From NCBI GenBank assembly GCA_965224745.1, contig CBDCZY010000009.1, forward strand, positions 744,001 through 808,000: a DNA stretch of 64,000 bases, read 5' to 3'. Below, piece after piece: positions 43,303 to 53,194 of this stretch. The notes under the pieces are model-generated. The model was not told the origin of the DNA and ran no database searches. It saw only the letters and a list, made by a program, of their open reading frames with translations. The stretch comes from CBDCZY01 sp965224745 (GTDB lineage Bacteria; Pseudomonadota; Gammaproteobacteria; Methylococcales; Methylomonadaceae). Position 1 is the stretch's first letter, and every line of letters starts with the position of its first letter. Position numbers and translations under genes: made by a program.

Positions 43303-45618
43303 TTAGATGTTCAGTCTTATGCCTATCCAACCTGCCCTCGGAGCACCAGGTGAAACAAATCTACCATCATCAAATTGATTGCCCAAAACTTCATCTGCTT
43401 CTCCATAGACACCAAATGTTTTATAGCGACGATCGAACACATTATCGAGCTTGCCAAACAGGGCAAAATGCTCATTAATTCGATACTCAGCTCTTAGGTT
43501 AAATACCCAAAACCCTCCTAATTTACCGGTCAAATTTGCTTCGTCACCGCGAAAAAACTTGTCACCACTATACAAACCATCAACCCCAAGAGTAAATGAA
43601 TCCCATAAATCGGTGCTCACTGAAAATTTAAAAATATGTTCCGGTATTCCTGGTATCCTGTTTCCTCTTGAGACTTGAGCCGCTTCCGAATTTTCTAACG
43701 GATCTTGAATAATAAACCCATCTAAAAAGCGGGCGTTCAAATAGCTATAGTTGGCTGAAAAATGCCAACGGTCAAAGTTTCCCAACAGATGATCAAAATC
43801 AGACTTTATTCCGGCTTCTATGCCATATCGCCTGGTTTTACCAACGTTACTAAAAAACCCCTGACTTATACTGCCTCCGTCGCGACGAAAAATGATGTCA
43901 TCTTTATTTAACGAATGAAAAAAACCTAAATTCCAGCGGGTAAAATTACGATCGCTAAAGGTATCAAAATCGCCCCTAAACCCACCTTCCCAAGTTTCCA
44001 CCACGACCTGGTTTAGAGGAGGATCAGCCACGAATGAATTGGGTAACTTGCAGGGGTCTTCCGGATCTGCGCAACTTAGTTCCATCGCCGTGGGCGCTCT
44101 CGATGATTCACTGTAGTTTCCGTAAAAAGTCAAATAATCGGTAATGCGATAGGTCAATCCATAGGATGGATTAAACCTTGAAAACGAATGGCGGCCATTT
44201 AAGGCATCACCAAAGTCATCATTCATTCGAACATTGCTGCTGTTATATCGTCCAGCCAGGGTGATGGCTAAATCCTCCGATAGTGAAAAAGTATCGCTGA
44301 TAAAAAGGCCAAAGGAATAAGTCTCCGAGTTCAACCTTACTCTTGCATCTTCTAACAAGACGCCACCGCCAACTGTTCCACGCGTACTGGTAAGACTGGC
44401 AAGTTCACTATCAGAAGAAAAATTGATTTCTGATGAATCGTAATTGCCGCCAACTACCAAATGATTGCCGAACCCAAAAATATCCTGCGAGAAAGCTGTT
44501 TGCAGACTCACACCGTGACTGCGTTGGTGAGTTTGGCTGGTGTTTTGTGTCGCTCCTTCCAAGCTCTCAGCTCCCTCAATCAAGTTACCATCGATATCAA
44601 CGGCAACTTCTTCTCCGTCATCTTCCTCTTCACAGATAAACCCTTCATTACCCTCTTCCTCACATTCTTCAAAATCACTGTCATCCCCATTGAAGGTTCT
44701 GCTTCTATTCTGCCGATAATAAGCATTGCCGGTCAATTTTATATCGTCTGTAATATCAAAAGCACCAGCAAGTTCCGTAAAAAACAGGCGATTTACAGTT
44801 TGGTCTGGATGTGTAAAAACCGCTTTATGAGCTTGTTCGAACAATTGAATAGGGAGAGCACCGTTGCCTTTTAGTTTGTTATCCGTTGCCGCTACTGTTA
44901 GATCCAATGAACTTCTATCGGTATGCCAGCTGAGCGTACCTAAACCTTGCTTAACAGAACTTCGCGAAAAATCACGCCAACCTTGTTCACTAAAATTGTT
45001 GATATCCAAGAAATAACCGACAGTACCGTTATTCCAACCAGACGATAATTCCTGGGAATGGCGATCCCAAGAACCACCTGATATTTCTAGTTGATGGCCG
45101 GGTGCACTAAAGCCCGTTTTAGTTCTAATAGAAATGGCTCCTCCGAGTGTGTTTAAACCATAAACAGGATTTGAACCAGGGTGTAGAGTCGTTTTATCTA
45201 TCGCACCTTTTGGTATTAAATCCCAGTTAACTGTATCACCAAAAGGTTCATTAAACCGGACGCCATTAACATAGACTGACATGCCTTGAGGTAGCCCAAG
45301 TAATGGCGATGCGGTAAAACCACGATAAGATACATCGGGTTGAAATGGGTTATTTTGTACTTCATTAACAAATACATTTCCCAAATAACGGTTCATGTAG
45401 TCCGCTAAGGATAAACTTTGGCTATTTTGAAGTTGATCGCTTGTTACCGCTTGAACGTTGGTCGGAATTTTGTATTTTTCCAATCCTTCTTCACTCAACG
45501 GTGATACTCCAAAAACCTCCATCTTTTCCATTTCTATTATTTCATTTTTCTCGTCAATTGCGATAGATGTCAAAGGATGCGCCACTATCAAAACGGCGCA
45601 TAAAAAATTATTTTTCAT
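43303..45618 (-). CDS. TonB-dependent outer-membrane receptor
   Basis: 771 aa. Signal peptide MKNNFLCAVLIVAHPLTSIA; TonB-box-like EMEKMEVFGV follows; plug domain with DYMNRYLGNVFVNEVQNNPF and LGGAISIRTKTG; C-terminal barrel ending in AGWIGIRLNI with a terminal hydrophobic residue. It imports a substrate across the outer membrane with TonB energy; the ligand is not apparent. Between about residues 315 and 350 there is a strongly acidic insert with Cys pairs (DFEECEEEGNEGFICEEEDD), absent from ordinary receptors and placed in an extracellular loop. No regulator or transporter genes are beside it, so the substrate cannot be read from context. Confidence 0.9.
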   Translation of the reverse strand: MKNNFLCAVLIVAHPLTSIAIDEKNEIIEMEKMEVFGVSPLSEEGLEKYKIPTNVQAVTSDQLQNSQSLSLADYMNRYLGNVFVNEVQNNPFQPDVSYRGFTASPLLGLPQGMSVYVNGVRFNEPFGDTVNWDLIPKGAIDKTTLHPGSNPVYGLNTLGGAISIRTKTGFSAPGHQLEISGGSWDRHSQELSSGWNNGTVGYFLDINNFSEQGWRDFSRSSVKQGLGTLSWHTDRSSLDLTVAATDNKLKGNGALPIQLFEQAHKAVFTHPDQTVNRLFFTELAGAFDITDDIKLTGNAYYRQNRSRTFNGDDSDFEECEEEGNEGFICEEEDDGEEVAVDIDGNLIEGAESLEGATQNTSQTHQRSHGVSLQTAFSQDIFGFGNHLVVGGNYDSSEINFSSDSELASLTSTRGTVGGGVLLEDARVRLNSETYSFGLFISDTFSLSEDLAITLAGRYNSSNVRMNDDFGDALNGRHSFSRFNPSYGLTYRITDYLTFYGNYSESSRAPTAMELSCADPEDPCKLPNSFVADPPLNQVVVETWEGGFRGDFDTFSDRNFTRWNLGFFHSLNKDDIIFRRDGGSISQGFFSNVGKTRRYGIEAGIKSDFDHLLGNFDRWHFSANYSYLNARFLDGFIIQDPLENSEAAQVSRGNRIPGIPEHIFKFSVSTDLWDSFTLGVDGLYSGDKFFRGDEANLTGKLGGFWVFNLRAEYRINEHFALFGKLDNVFDRRYKTFGVYGEADEVLGNQFDDGRFVSPGAPRAGWIGIRLNI

Positions 45619-46364
45619 TATTTTTAGTGAGGTTTAGTAGACGAACTATTATTATAAAAAACTTGGCTTTTTTACCTATAGGAAAATATCCCAAAGTAGC
45701 CTGCTTATTCATTTTTGGGGTCGAGCATGAAAAGTTTGAGTAATTGGTGCAGTTTTTTGTTCTTATTCGAGGCGTATAGCAGGTTACCCAATTGTTACTT
45801 CACCGCAGATGAGGGGCAAAAAAACTAGTTGTTTAAATTATTCTTGCATATTTCTTATTATTTGAAATTGGGGTTTTAAGTAGGGCTGAATGGAATAAAA
45901 ACAAGAGTTTTAGACATACAGCATCGTGTGCAATATAAGAAGAACCCGAGATATTGAACAAATAAGACTAACAATGTCTGCAACTATTAAGTTGCAGGGA
46001 TAAAAACAGCAGGTTATGGGTTTGTATCGCCCTCTACTGGAAAATCTGATATTTTAGTTGACGAAATTCCAGCTAATAATAAATACTTATTAATCCAGAA
46101 AAATACATTTAAAAGGTTACAGTAGGAGGCAACTATTAACTTATATATGATAAAAAATATATCAGCAGTAGTGAGAGAAACGAAACAAGGAAATTTCTTT
46201 TTGAGCGATTGTATGATGTCACAGTTTACAAGAGAGACGGTTTTATATTCTTCCGTGAAGACGGAACAGACAAACCTAGAATTAAATCAGCATATACCGT
46301 CTCAAGCCCTGTAAATGATGAGGTTTTAACGATAACTTTCTTATCTGAAACCTACCGTTTAACT
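45619..46364. other. Intergenic region with decayed coding signal and a repeat copy
   Basis: 745 bp. It contains palindromic repeat copy 2 (45749-45832). At about 46000-46360 two different plus-strand frames give protein-like text without proper starts: GYGFVSPSTGKSDILVDEI (about 46011-46067) and FERLYDVTVYKRDGFIFF (about 46200-46253). This may be a degraded small gene, but I could not assign it. Confidence 0.4.
45749..45832. repeat. Palindromic dispersed repeat, copy 2 of 3 (degenerate)
   Basis: Shares with the copy at 10151-10306 the ordered blocks TTTTTGTTCTTATTCGAGGC, ATAGCAGGTTAC and GGCAAAAAAACTAGTTGT. The core is shortened by about ten bases. No coding frame. Confidence 0.55.
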
Positions 46365-47882
46365 TTAGTTTTTCCTACTCAAATACTGATCAATGGCTTT
46401 GGCTGCGCCGCGCCCTTCGTTGATTGCCCAGACTACCAGTGACTGGCCACGACGGCAATCACCAGCAGCAAAGACACCATCAATACTGGTTTCATACTCG
46501 CCATAATTAGCTTTTATGTTGCTGCGCTGGTCGTATTCAAGCCTCATCATATCGGTAGCTGTTTGTTCAGGGCCGAGAAAACCCATAGCTAAAGTGATTA
46601 ATTCAGCTTTCCATTCTTTCTCACTCCCTTCGATTTCGTGCATCTGAAAACGGCCACTGTCGTCTTTGGTCCATTCGACGTTGACTGTCTTGATTCCAGA
46701 CAAATTGCCGTTACCATCACCAATAAACTCTTTACTTAGAATGCAATACTCTCGAGGATCTTTACCGTCACGTTCGGTAGCTTCTTCATGACCATAGTCG
46801 ATACGGAAGATTTTCGGCCACTGAGGCCATGGATTATCGGCTGCTCTTTTAACGGGTGGTTCAGGTAACAACTCAAAATTTACCAGGGTTTTACACCCAT
46901 GTCTAAGCGAAGTTCCTATGCAATCGGTACCTGTATCACCGCCACCGATGACGATTACATTTTTATCTTTGGCGCTAATGTATTTCTCGTCTTGGTGCTT
47001 ACTATCCAGCAGGCTCTTAGTATTACGAGTCAGAAAGTCCATCGCAAAATGAACACCATTGAGCTCACGCCCGGGAATGGGCAAATCCCTTGGTTTTGTA
47101 GCGCCTGTTGCCCACAACACAGCATTATGTTGTTGCATCAACTCGGCAGGATCGATAAAACTGATTTCATGGTTAGCATCCTGCATAATCTCGTTGAGGT
47201 GACCTTTTGGAAAGTCTTCCGGTTTACCAATGTGAGTATTGGTCAAGAATACCACGCCTTCATTACGGAGTTGATCGATACGACGTTCGACCAAATGTTT
47301 GTCGAGCTTCATATTTGGGATACCATACATCAACAGGCCACCGATACGATCCGCCCGCTCATACACAGAAACTTTATGCCCTGCTCTACGCAATTGTTGA
47401 GCAGCTGCTAACCCAGCAGGACCCGAGCCGATGATTGCAACCGACCGTCCCGATTCATTGGCAGGATGTTCCATTTCGACCCAACCTTCTTCAAAACCGC
47501 GGTCGATAATCGAATTTTCGATATTTTTGATCGTAACCGGTGGTTCGTTAACGCCTAAAACACAGGCACCTTCACAGGGAGCGGGGCAAACCCGGCCGGT
47601 AAACTCGGGAAAGTTATTGGTTTTATGCAGACGATCAAGGGCATCACGCCAGCGCCCGCGGTACACCAAATCATTCCATTCCGGTATCAGGTTGTCGACC
47701 GGGCAGCCTGTTCCTGACTGACAAAAAGGTACACCACAATCCATGCATCTTGCACCTTGCGTTTGCAGATGTTTTTCCACTGGATCTGTATAGATTTCAG
47801 CATAGTCATTCAGACGTAGCGTCGGGTCACGATAGGGAACCGTTTCTCGTTGATATTCTTTGAAACCTGTCGGCTTACCCAT
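46365..47882 (-). CDS. gltD: Glutamate synthase (NADPH) small subunit
   Basis: 505 aa, a little longer than E. coli GltD. N-terminal iron-sulfur cysteines in CMDCGVPFCQSGTGC (C46, C49, C54, C60) and CPAPCEGAC (C99, C103, C107); FAD motif AIIGSGPAGLAAAQQL; NADPH motif VIVIGGGDTGTDCIGTSLRH; late GDCRRGQSLVVWAI. It passes electrons from NADPH to the large subunit. The gene overlaps gltB by eight bases in the same operon, the usual arrangement. The visible frame ends at 46365. Confidence 0.96.
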   Translation of the reverse strand: MGKPTGFKEYQRETVPYRDPTLRLNDYAEIYTDPVEKHLQTQGARCMDCGVPFCQSGTGCPVDNLIPEWNDLVYRGRWRDALDRLHKTNNFPEFTGRVCPAPCEGACVLGVNEPPVTIKNIENSIIDRGFEEGWVEMEHPANESGRSVAIIGSGPAGLAAAQQLRRAGHKVSVYERADRIGGLLMYGIPNMKLDKHLVERRIDQLRNEGVVFLTNTHIGKPEDFPKGHLNEIMQDANHEISFIDPAELMQQHNAVLWATGATKPRDLPIPGRELNGVHFAMDFLTRNTKSLLDSKHQDEKYISAKDKNVIVIGGGDTGTDCIGTSLRHGCKTLVNFELLPEPPVKRAADNPWPQWPKIFRIDYGHEEATERDGKDPREYCILSKEFIGDGNGNLSGIKTVNVEWTKDDSGRFQMHEIEGSEKEWKAELITLAMGFLGPEQTATDMMRLEYDQRSNIKANYGEYETSIDGVFAAGDCRRGQSLVVWAINEGRGAAKAIDQYLSRKN

Positions 47883-50800
47883 CAGTCATCGCTCCATGTA
47901 CTATTGTTTCTTGTTCTTCATCGTGTTGCGCACGTTCAGCTAGAACGCGCTTGTAATCTGTAGGCATGACTTTAACAAATTGTGGGAGGACAGCGTTCCA
48001 GTTATTTAACACGGTTGCCGCAATCGTAGACTCTGTGTGATCTAAATGTAATTGGATTAGACTTTGCAACTCATCTATGTCGTGTTCGTGTTCAATCTTT
48101 TCAAGTTCGACCATACCAGGATTGCAGTTCTGAGGAAAAACATTTTCGGGATCCCAAACATAGGCTATACCCCCGCTCATGCCAGCGGCAAAGTTACGTC
48201 CTGTAGGGCCAAGTACGACGATTCGGCCACCTGTCATGTATTCACAGGCATGATCGCCAACGCCTTCGACAACAGTGTTCGCACCGGAGTTACGAACACA
48301 AAAACGTTCAGCCGCCCGGCCACGAAAGAATGCCTGGCCGGAAGTTGCGCCATAAAGGACGACGTTACCGACAATGATGCTTTCACCCGCTTCAAAGGTG
48401 CTTTTTTTCGGAGGATACACAGTAATGTTACCACCAGAAAGCCCTTTACCAACATAGTCATTGGCATCACCTTCGATTTCCATGGTAATACCCCGCGCAA
48501 GAAAAGCTCCAAAGCTTTGTCCAGCCGAACCACTAAATTTAATATGAATGGTTTCGTCCGGCAGCATTTCAGCCCCCCATTTTTTTACCAGAGTGTGGCT
48601 CAGTATTGTACCGACAGTTCGATCCGTATTAATAATGGGCAATTCAAAGTTGACCTTAGTACCTTTTTCCAATGCCTCTTTAGCTAATTCGATCAGTTTG
48701 TTATCGATGACTTTATCAAGGCCGTGGTCCTGAGGGATGGTTTTATAAACGTTAACACCGCTATGAGGTTTAGGTGCTTTAGTTAATAACGATGTCAAAT
48801 CCAGACCATCAGATTTCCAATGTTGAATCGCTTCGTTGGTTTGTAGTACATCAGTACGTCCAATCATTTCGTTGATTGTGCGAAAACCTAGTTTGGCCAT
48901 TAACTCTCGGGCTTCTTCGGCAACCATAAACAGATAGTTAACGACATATTCCGGATCACCATTAAACTTCTTACGCAGTTCTTCATCTTGCGTGGCAATA
49001 CCGACTGGACAGGTGTTCAAATGGCATTTACGCATCATGATGCAGCCTAGTGAAATCAGCGGGGCGGTGCTGAATCCGAACTCCTCTGCTCCCAATAAAG
49101 CTGCAATAACAACATCACGCCCGGTTTTTAAACCACCGTCAGTTTGCAACGTTACCCTTGAACGTAAATCGTTCATTACCAGGGTTTGATGGGTTTCAGC
49201 GATGCCTAATTCCCATGGCAGACCCGCATGCTTAATACTGGTCAGTGGTGAAGCACCGGTTCCACCGCCGTCCCCAGAAATTAGGATATGATCAGCATGG
49301 GCTTTCGCAACACCTGATGCAATGGTACCTACACCGACTTCCGAAACCAGTTTGACACTGATCCGAGCTGATGGATTGGAGTTCTTGAGATCAGAGATTA
49401 ATTGCGCCAAATCTTCAATCGAATAAATGTCGTGGTGAGGGGGAGGACTAATAAGACCCACGCCTGGCGTTGAGTGTCTTAGTCTGGCTATATAGCTGTC
49501 AACTTTTTTACCCGGTAATTCACCCCCTTCACCCGGCTTGGCTCCCTGTGAGATCTTGATTTGCAGCTCATCAGCATTAGCCAGATACCAGATAGTCACA
49601 CCAAATCTACCTGAAGCGATTTGTTTAATCGCCGAACGTTTGCTATCACCATTAGGCATGGGGTTGAAACGTTTAGAATCTTCCCCGCCTTCGCCGGTAT
49701 TACTCTTACCCCCCAGACGGTTCATTGCGATTGCCAATGTTTCGTGTGCTTCGGCTGAAATAGAACCAAAACTCATTGCGCCGGTGCAAAAACGTTTAAC
49801 AATTTCTGAAGCTGGATCCACTTCCTCCAATGGCACGGGAGTTAAGTTATCATTAAAAGTTAATAAACCTTTAATCGAACAACGGGTTTTAGAATCGTTG
49901 TTCATGTGTTCAGAAAATTGTTGATAGGTTTCACGACTGTTTGTCCGTGTGGCAACCTGGATATCCGAGATTGCCTGAGGATCCCACATATGCCGCTCTC
50001 CATTAGCACGCCAGTGGAATTCACCGTTATTTGGCAAAGTATCAGAAAGGTTGTTTTTATTAGCAGGATAGCCTATGTCGTGACGCCGCATGCATTCAGT
50101 GGCCAGCACTTCAAAGTCGACACCCTGAATACGACTCGCTGTACCTGAAAAACAGCGTTTGACAACCTCGTCGCGGAGTCCAACCGCTTCAAAGATTTGT
50201 GCACCTTTATAACTTTGTAGGGTGGAAATACCCATTTTTGCCATTACTTTAAGCATGCCTTTGGCTACAGCTTTTCGGTAGGCCTCCACGATTGACGCAT
50301 CGTCAGGCATATCGTTGTCCATTAAACCGTCACGACGAGCCTGCCATAGTGATTCAAAAGCTAAATACGGGTTAATTGCATCGGCGCCATAGCCTATTAC
50401 CAAGCAATGATGATGAACTTCACGTGCTTCACCGGTTTCCACCACGATACCAATGCGTGTTCGCTTGAATTTACGAACCAGGTGATGGTGTACGGCACCC
50501 GTTGCGAGTAAGCTGGGAAGAGCAATGCGATCAGGACCTATTTCGCGATCAGACAGTACGGCAAGTTGAAAGCCTTCTGCTATAGCTTGCTCTGTTTCGC
50601 TACAAATACGGTCCAATGCCTTAGATAGACCGGTGTTACCGTCTAATTTGAGCCAGGTCGTATCGATGGTTTTAGTCTTCCAGCCGCGATGGTCCATATG
50701 TTTGATCGCAGCCAGTTGTTCATTGGACAGAATAGGATGCTCTATCAATAAGCGATGGCAATGTTTTTCAGTCGTTGTTAGCAGGTTAGCTTCCGGGCCT

Positions 50801-52458
50801 ATATAACATTCCAACGACATGATGATTTCTTCACGGATCGAATCTATAGCTGGGTTAGTAACTTGAGCAAATAATTGTTTGAAGTAATCATAAAGCATCC
50901 GCGACTGATCTGACAGACAGGCCAGCGCCGAATCATTGCCCATAGAACCTAAAGGATCACGTTTTTCCCGTATCATTGGCAACAACATGAATTGCATGGT
51001 TTCGGTCGTATAACCAAAGGCTTGCATACGAGCTACCAAAGTATCGGGATCGAAACCGTGAAGTTCTTTTTTCGGTTCCAACTCACTCAATACAATGCGT
51101 TCGTTTTTCAGCCACTCTTGATACGGGCGCTGGATGGAATACTCGTTCTTAAGTTCTTCGTCTGGGATCAATCGACCTTGTTCAAAATCAACCAGAAACA
51201 TGCGACCAGGCTGAAGACGACCTTTGTATTTAACGTTTTCTGGCTCGACTTTAACAACACCTACTTCGGAAGCCATGATGACATGATCGTCGTGGGTCAG
51301 GTAATAACGACTTGGACGCAGACCATTACGATCCAGTACTGCCCCTATATATTTGCCATCGGTAAACACGATCGAAGCCGGCCCATCCCAGGGTTCCATC
51401 ATTGCCGAGTTGAACTCATAAAAGGCACGTTTTTGCTCTGGCATAGTTTCGTGATTTTGCCAGGCTTCTGGCACCATCATCATCACTGCTTCCTGCAGCG
51501 TTCGACCAGTCATTAAAAGGAATTCAAGGACATTGTCGAAGGTACCTGAGTCTGAGCACTCAGGCTCGACTACGGGAAATATTTTTTTAAGATCGTCGCC
51601 AAAAATCTGACTCTCGGCGACACCTTCACGCGCTTGCATCCAGTTTTTGTTTCCGCGCATGGTGTTGATTTCACCATTATGACTCATAAATCGATTGGGC
51701 TGTGCACGATCCCAGGATGGAAAGGTATTGGTACTAAACCTAGAATGCACCATCGCTAAATGAGATGTGTAATCTGGGTTGCTAAGATCCGGATAATAAG
51801 GAACGACCTGTTTCGGCATCAACTGACCTTTGTAGACGATTACTTTTGTCGATAGGCTACAAATAAAAAATCTTTTAGATTGTTGCAAAGTTTCATCATT
51901 ACGCAGAATGTGTGATGCCTGTTTGCGAATTAGATAGAGTTGTCTTTCAAAGGAGTCTCCTTCAAAATTGTCACCAGCAGCTATAAAAAGTTGTTCGATG
52001 ACTGGTTCGCTCGCACGCGCAGAAGGCCCAATATCTGCGGCATCAGCATCAACGGGAACACTACGCCAACCGATTAGCTGTTGACCCTGGTTGTTGATCA
52101 ACTGTTCTACAGTAGCTTTGCATTGAGTACGTTCTTCTTCCAGTTTAGGTAAAAAAATCAAACCAGCGGCAAATTTTCCTGGTTCAGGCAGTTCGACGCC
52201 CAATTCAGATTTGGCAACTTTGTTTAAAAATTCTAATGGTAGCGCAGTCATGATACCCGCACCATCACCGGTATTGTCTTCACAGCCACAGGCGCCACGA
52301 TGGGTCATAGCTTCAAGGGCAGTAGCTGCATCCTGAATAATTTTGTGTGAACGTTGACCTTTGATATGTGCAATGAAACCTACACCACAGCTGTCTTTTT
52401 CGTTAGCCGGGTCATAAAGTCCCTGCTTACCAGGTATTTCGTATGACTGTTTCGACAT
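47875..52458 (-). CDS. gltB: Glutamate synthase (NADPH) large subunit
   Basis: 1527 aa. Class II glutaminase with a short propeptide and catalytic C24 in EKDSCGVGFIAH; central and FMN-binding domains with GDGGGTGASPLTSIKHAGLP; the 3Fe-4S region with CIMMRKCHLNTCPVGIAT; C-terminal GXGXG-type beta-helix with GHACEYMTGGRIVVLG read as GDHACEYMTGG. It makes two glutamates from glutamine and 2-oxoglutarate and, with GltD, is the main ammonium-assimilating enzyme under nitrogen limitation. It is the first gene of gltBD; the promoter should lie in 52459-52760. Confidence 0.97.
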   Translation of the reverse strand: MSKQSYEIPGKQGLYDPANEKDSCGVGFIAHIKGQRSHKIIQDAATALEAMTHRGACGCEDNTGDGAGIMTALPLEFLNKVAKSELGVELPEPGKFAAGLIFLPKLEEERTQCKATVEQLINNQGQQLIGWRSVPVDADAADIGPSARASEPVIEQLFIAAGDNFEGDSFERQLYLIRKQASHILRNDETLQQSKRFFICSLSTKVIVYKGQLMPKQVVPYYPDLSNPDYTSHLAMVHSRFSTNTFPSWDRAQPNRFMSHNGEINTMRGNKNWMQAREGVAESQIFGDDLKKIFPVVEPECSDSGTFDNVLEFLLMTGRTLQEAVMMMVPEAWQNHETMPEQKRAFYEFNSAMMEPWDGPASIVFTDGKYIGAVLDRNGLRPSRYYLTHDDHVIMASEVGVVKVEPENVKYKGRLQPGRMFLVDFEQGRLIPDEELKNEYSIQRPYQEWLKNERIVLSELEPKKELHGFDPDTLVARMQAFGYTTETMQFMLLPMIREKRDPLGSMGNDSALACLSDQSRMLYDYFKQLFAQVTNPAIDSIREEIIMSLECYIGPEANLLTTTEKHCHRLLIEHPILSNEQLAAIKHMDHRGWKTKTIDTTWLKLDGNTGLSKALDRICSETEQAIAEGFQLAVLSDREIGPDRIALPSLLATGAVHHHLVRKFKRTRIGIVVETGEAREVHHHCLVIGYGADAINPYLAFESLWQARRDGLMDNDMPDDASIVEAYRKAVAKGMLKVMAKMGISTLQSYKGAQIFEAVGLRDEVVKRCFSGTASRIQGVDFEVLATECMRRHDIGYPANKNNLSDTLPNNGEFHWRANGERHMWDPQAISDIQVATRTNSRETYQQFSEHMNNDSKTRCSIKGLLTFNDNLTPVPLEEVDPASEIVKRFCTGAMSFGSISAEAHETLAIAMNRLGGKSNTGEGGEDSKRFNPMPNGDSKRSAIKQIASGRFGVTIWYLANADELQIKISQGAKPGEGGELPGKKVDSYIARLRHSTPGVGLISPPPHHDIYSIEDLAQLISDLKNSNPSARISVKLVSEVGVGTIASGVAKAHADHILISGDGGGTGASPLTSIKHAGLPWELGIAETHQTLVMNDLRSRVTLQTDGGLKTGRDVVIAALLGAEEFGFSTAPLISLGCIMMRKCHLNTCPVGIATQDEELRKKFNGDPEYVVNYLFMVAEEARELMAKLGFRTINEMIGRTDVLQTNEAIQHWKSDGLDLTSLLTKAPKPHSGVNVYKTIPQDHGLDKVIDNKLIELAKEALEKGTKVNFELPIINTDRTVGTILSHTLVKKWGAEMLPDETIHIKFSGSAGQSFGAFLARGITMEIEGDANDYVGKGLSGGNITVYPPKKSTFEAGESIIVGNVVLYGATSGQAFFRGRAAERFCVRNSGANTVVEGVGDHACEYMTGGRIVVLGPTGRNFAAGMSGGIAYVWDPENVFPQNCNPGMVELEKIEHEHDIDELQSLIQLHLDHTESTIAATVLNNWNAVLPQFVKVMPTDYKRVLAERAQHDEEQETIVHGAMTDG

Positions 52459-53194
52459 GTTTATCCACCATATGATTTATTTGCCAAGTTATCAATTCGC
52501 AGACAACCTGAGCCGCTTAAACTGGTTTACTCTCCGGAAAGTGCAAGTAGCAATCAAAGAACTGGCTGTTCGTGAAGATACAATAAGCACGCCGCATTCT
52601 AATTATTTTTGTAGCAGGAGATACTACTGTTGTATCAAAATAACTTTACTGCGGATCTAAATACTTTGCCTGTATTCAGTTTAAAACTCAATGCTGCTAA
52701 AAATTTATTATAATTTTTCAACCATCGAATCAATATTTAGCCGATAAATTATACAAAAATCGATTTTACAAAGCAAGATGAATTAGCTCTGGAGGAGTTT
52801 GTTGTGAAATGTAGAAAATGAGGCAATTCAAACAGATCTAGCGGGCAACGCATGACGCCAATTGTATTGAAAATGGGCATGAATCAAGACAACGCTTAAC
52901 AGCCACACACCGACCGGTGTCCGTAAGCATCTGGCTCTGACCGTTATTTGTCGTGGACACAGCTGATACTATGGGCAGTACTCACAGAAGAACGGAGTCC
53001 AGTCGCGAATTGTGAGTACGGAGAGTTGTTCATAGGTGCAGTAAATCGTGACTTGATTCAAATGCCCACCCTGCCTGCCGATGAAAAAGACTTTATTTGC
53101 AGCAAAAAAGGAATAATAATTTTGTTAAAAAGTTGACAATAATATTTTTGTCACTTACGATGACATTAAATTTATTGCCAAAAGGAGTTATGTT
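52459..53194. other. Intergenic region bordering the accessory insert
   Basis: 735 bp between divergent genes. It must contain the gltB promoter at the left, and it contains the promoter listed at 53133-53161 at the right. A 9-bp perfect inverted repeat, GTACTCACA (52978-52986) with TGTGAGTAC (53011-53019), may mark an old insertion or a terminator. A 62-residue frame at 52948-53136 has no ribosome-binding site or family resemblance and is not accepted as a gene. Confidence 0.5.
53133..53161 (+). promoter_or_regulatory. Strong sigma-70-type promoter for the STAND-like NTPase gene
   Basis: TTGACA at 53133-53138 (six of six), 17-base spacer, TACGAT at 53156-53161 (four of six). The gene begins 33 bases further, preceded by AAGGAG as ribosome-binding site. 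Confidence 0.65.

Noticed and set aside
46209..46442. 77-residue plus-strand frame overlapping the gltD 3' end
   Set aside because: The frame uses a TTG with no ribosome-binding site and its last 26 residues are antisense to gltD; at most its left part is a relic.
48064..48687. 207-residue plus-strand frame
   Set aside because: Antisense to gltB, whose minus-strand text is fully conserved across this interval.
52948..53136. 62-residue plus-strand frame upstream of the NTPase gene
   Set aside because: No ribosome-binding site, no recognisable motif, and it overlaps the NTPase promoter region.
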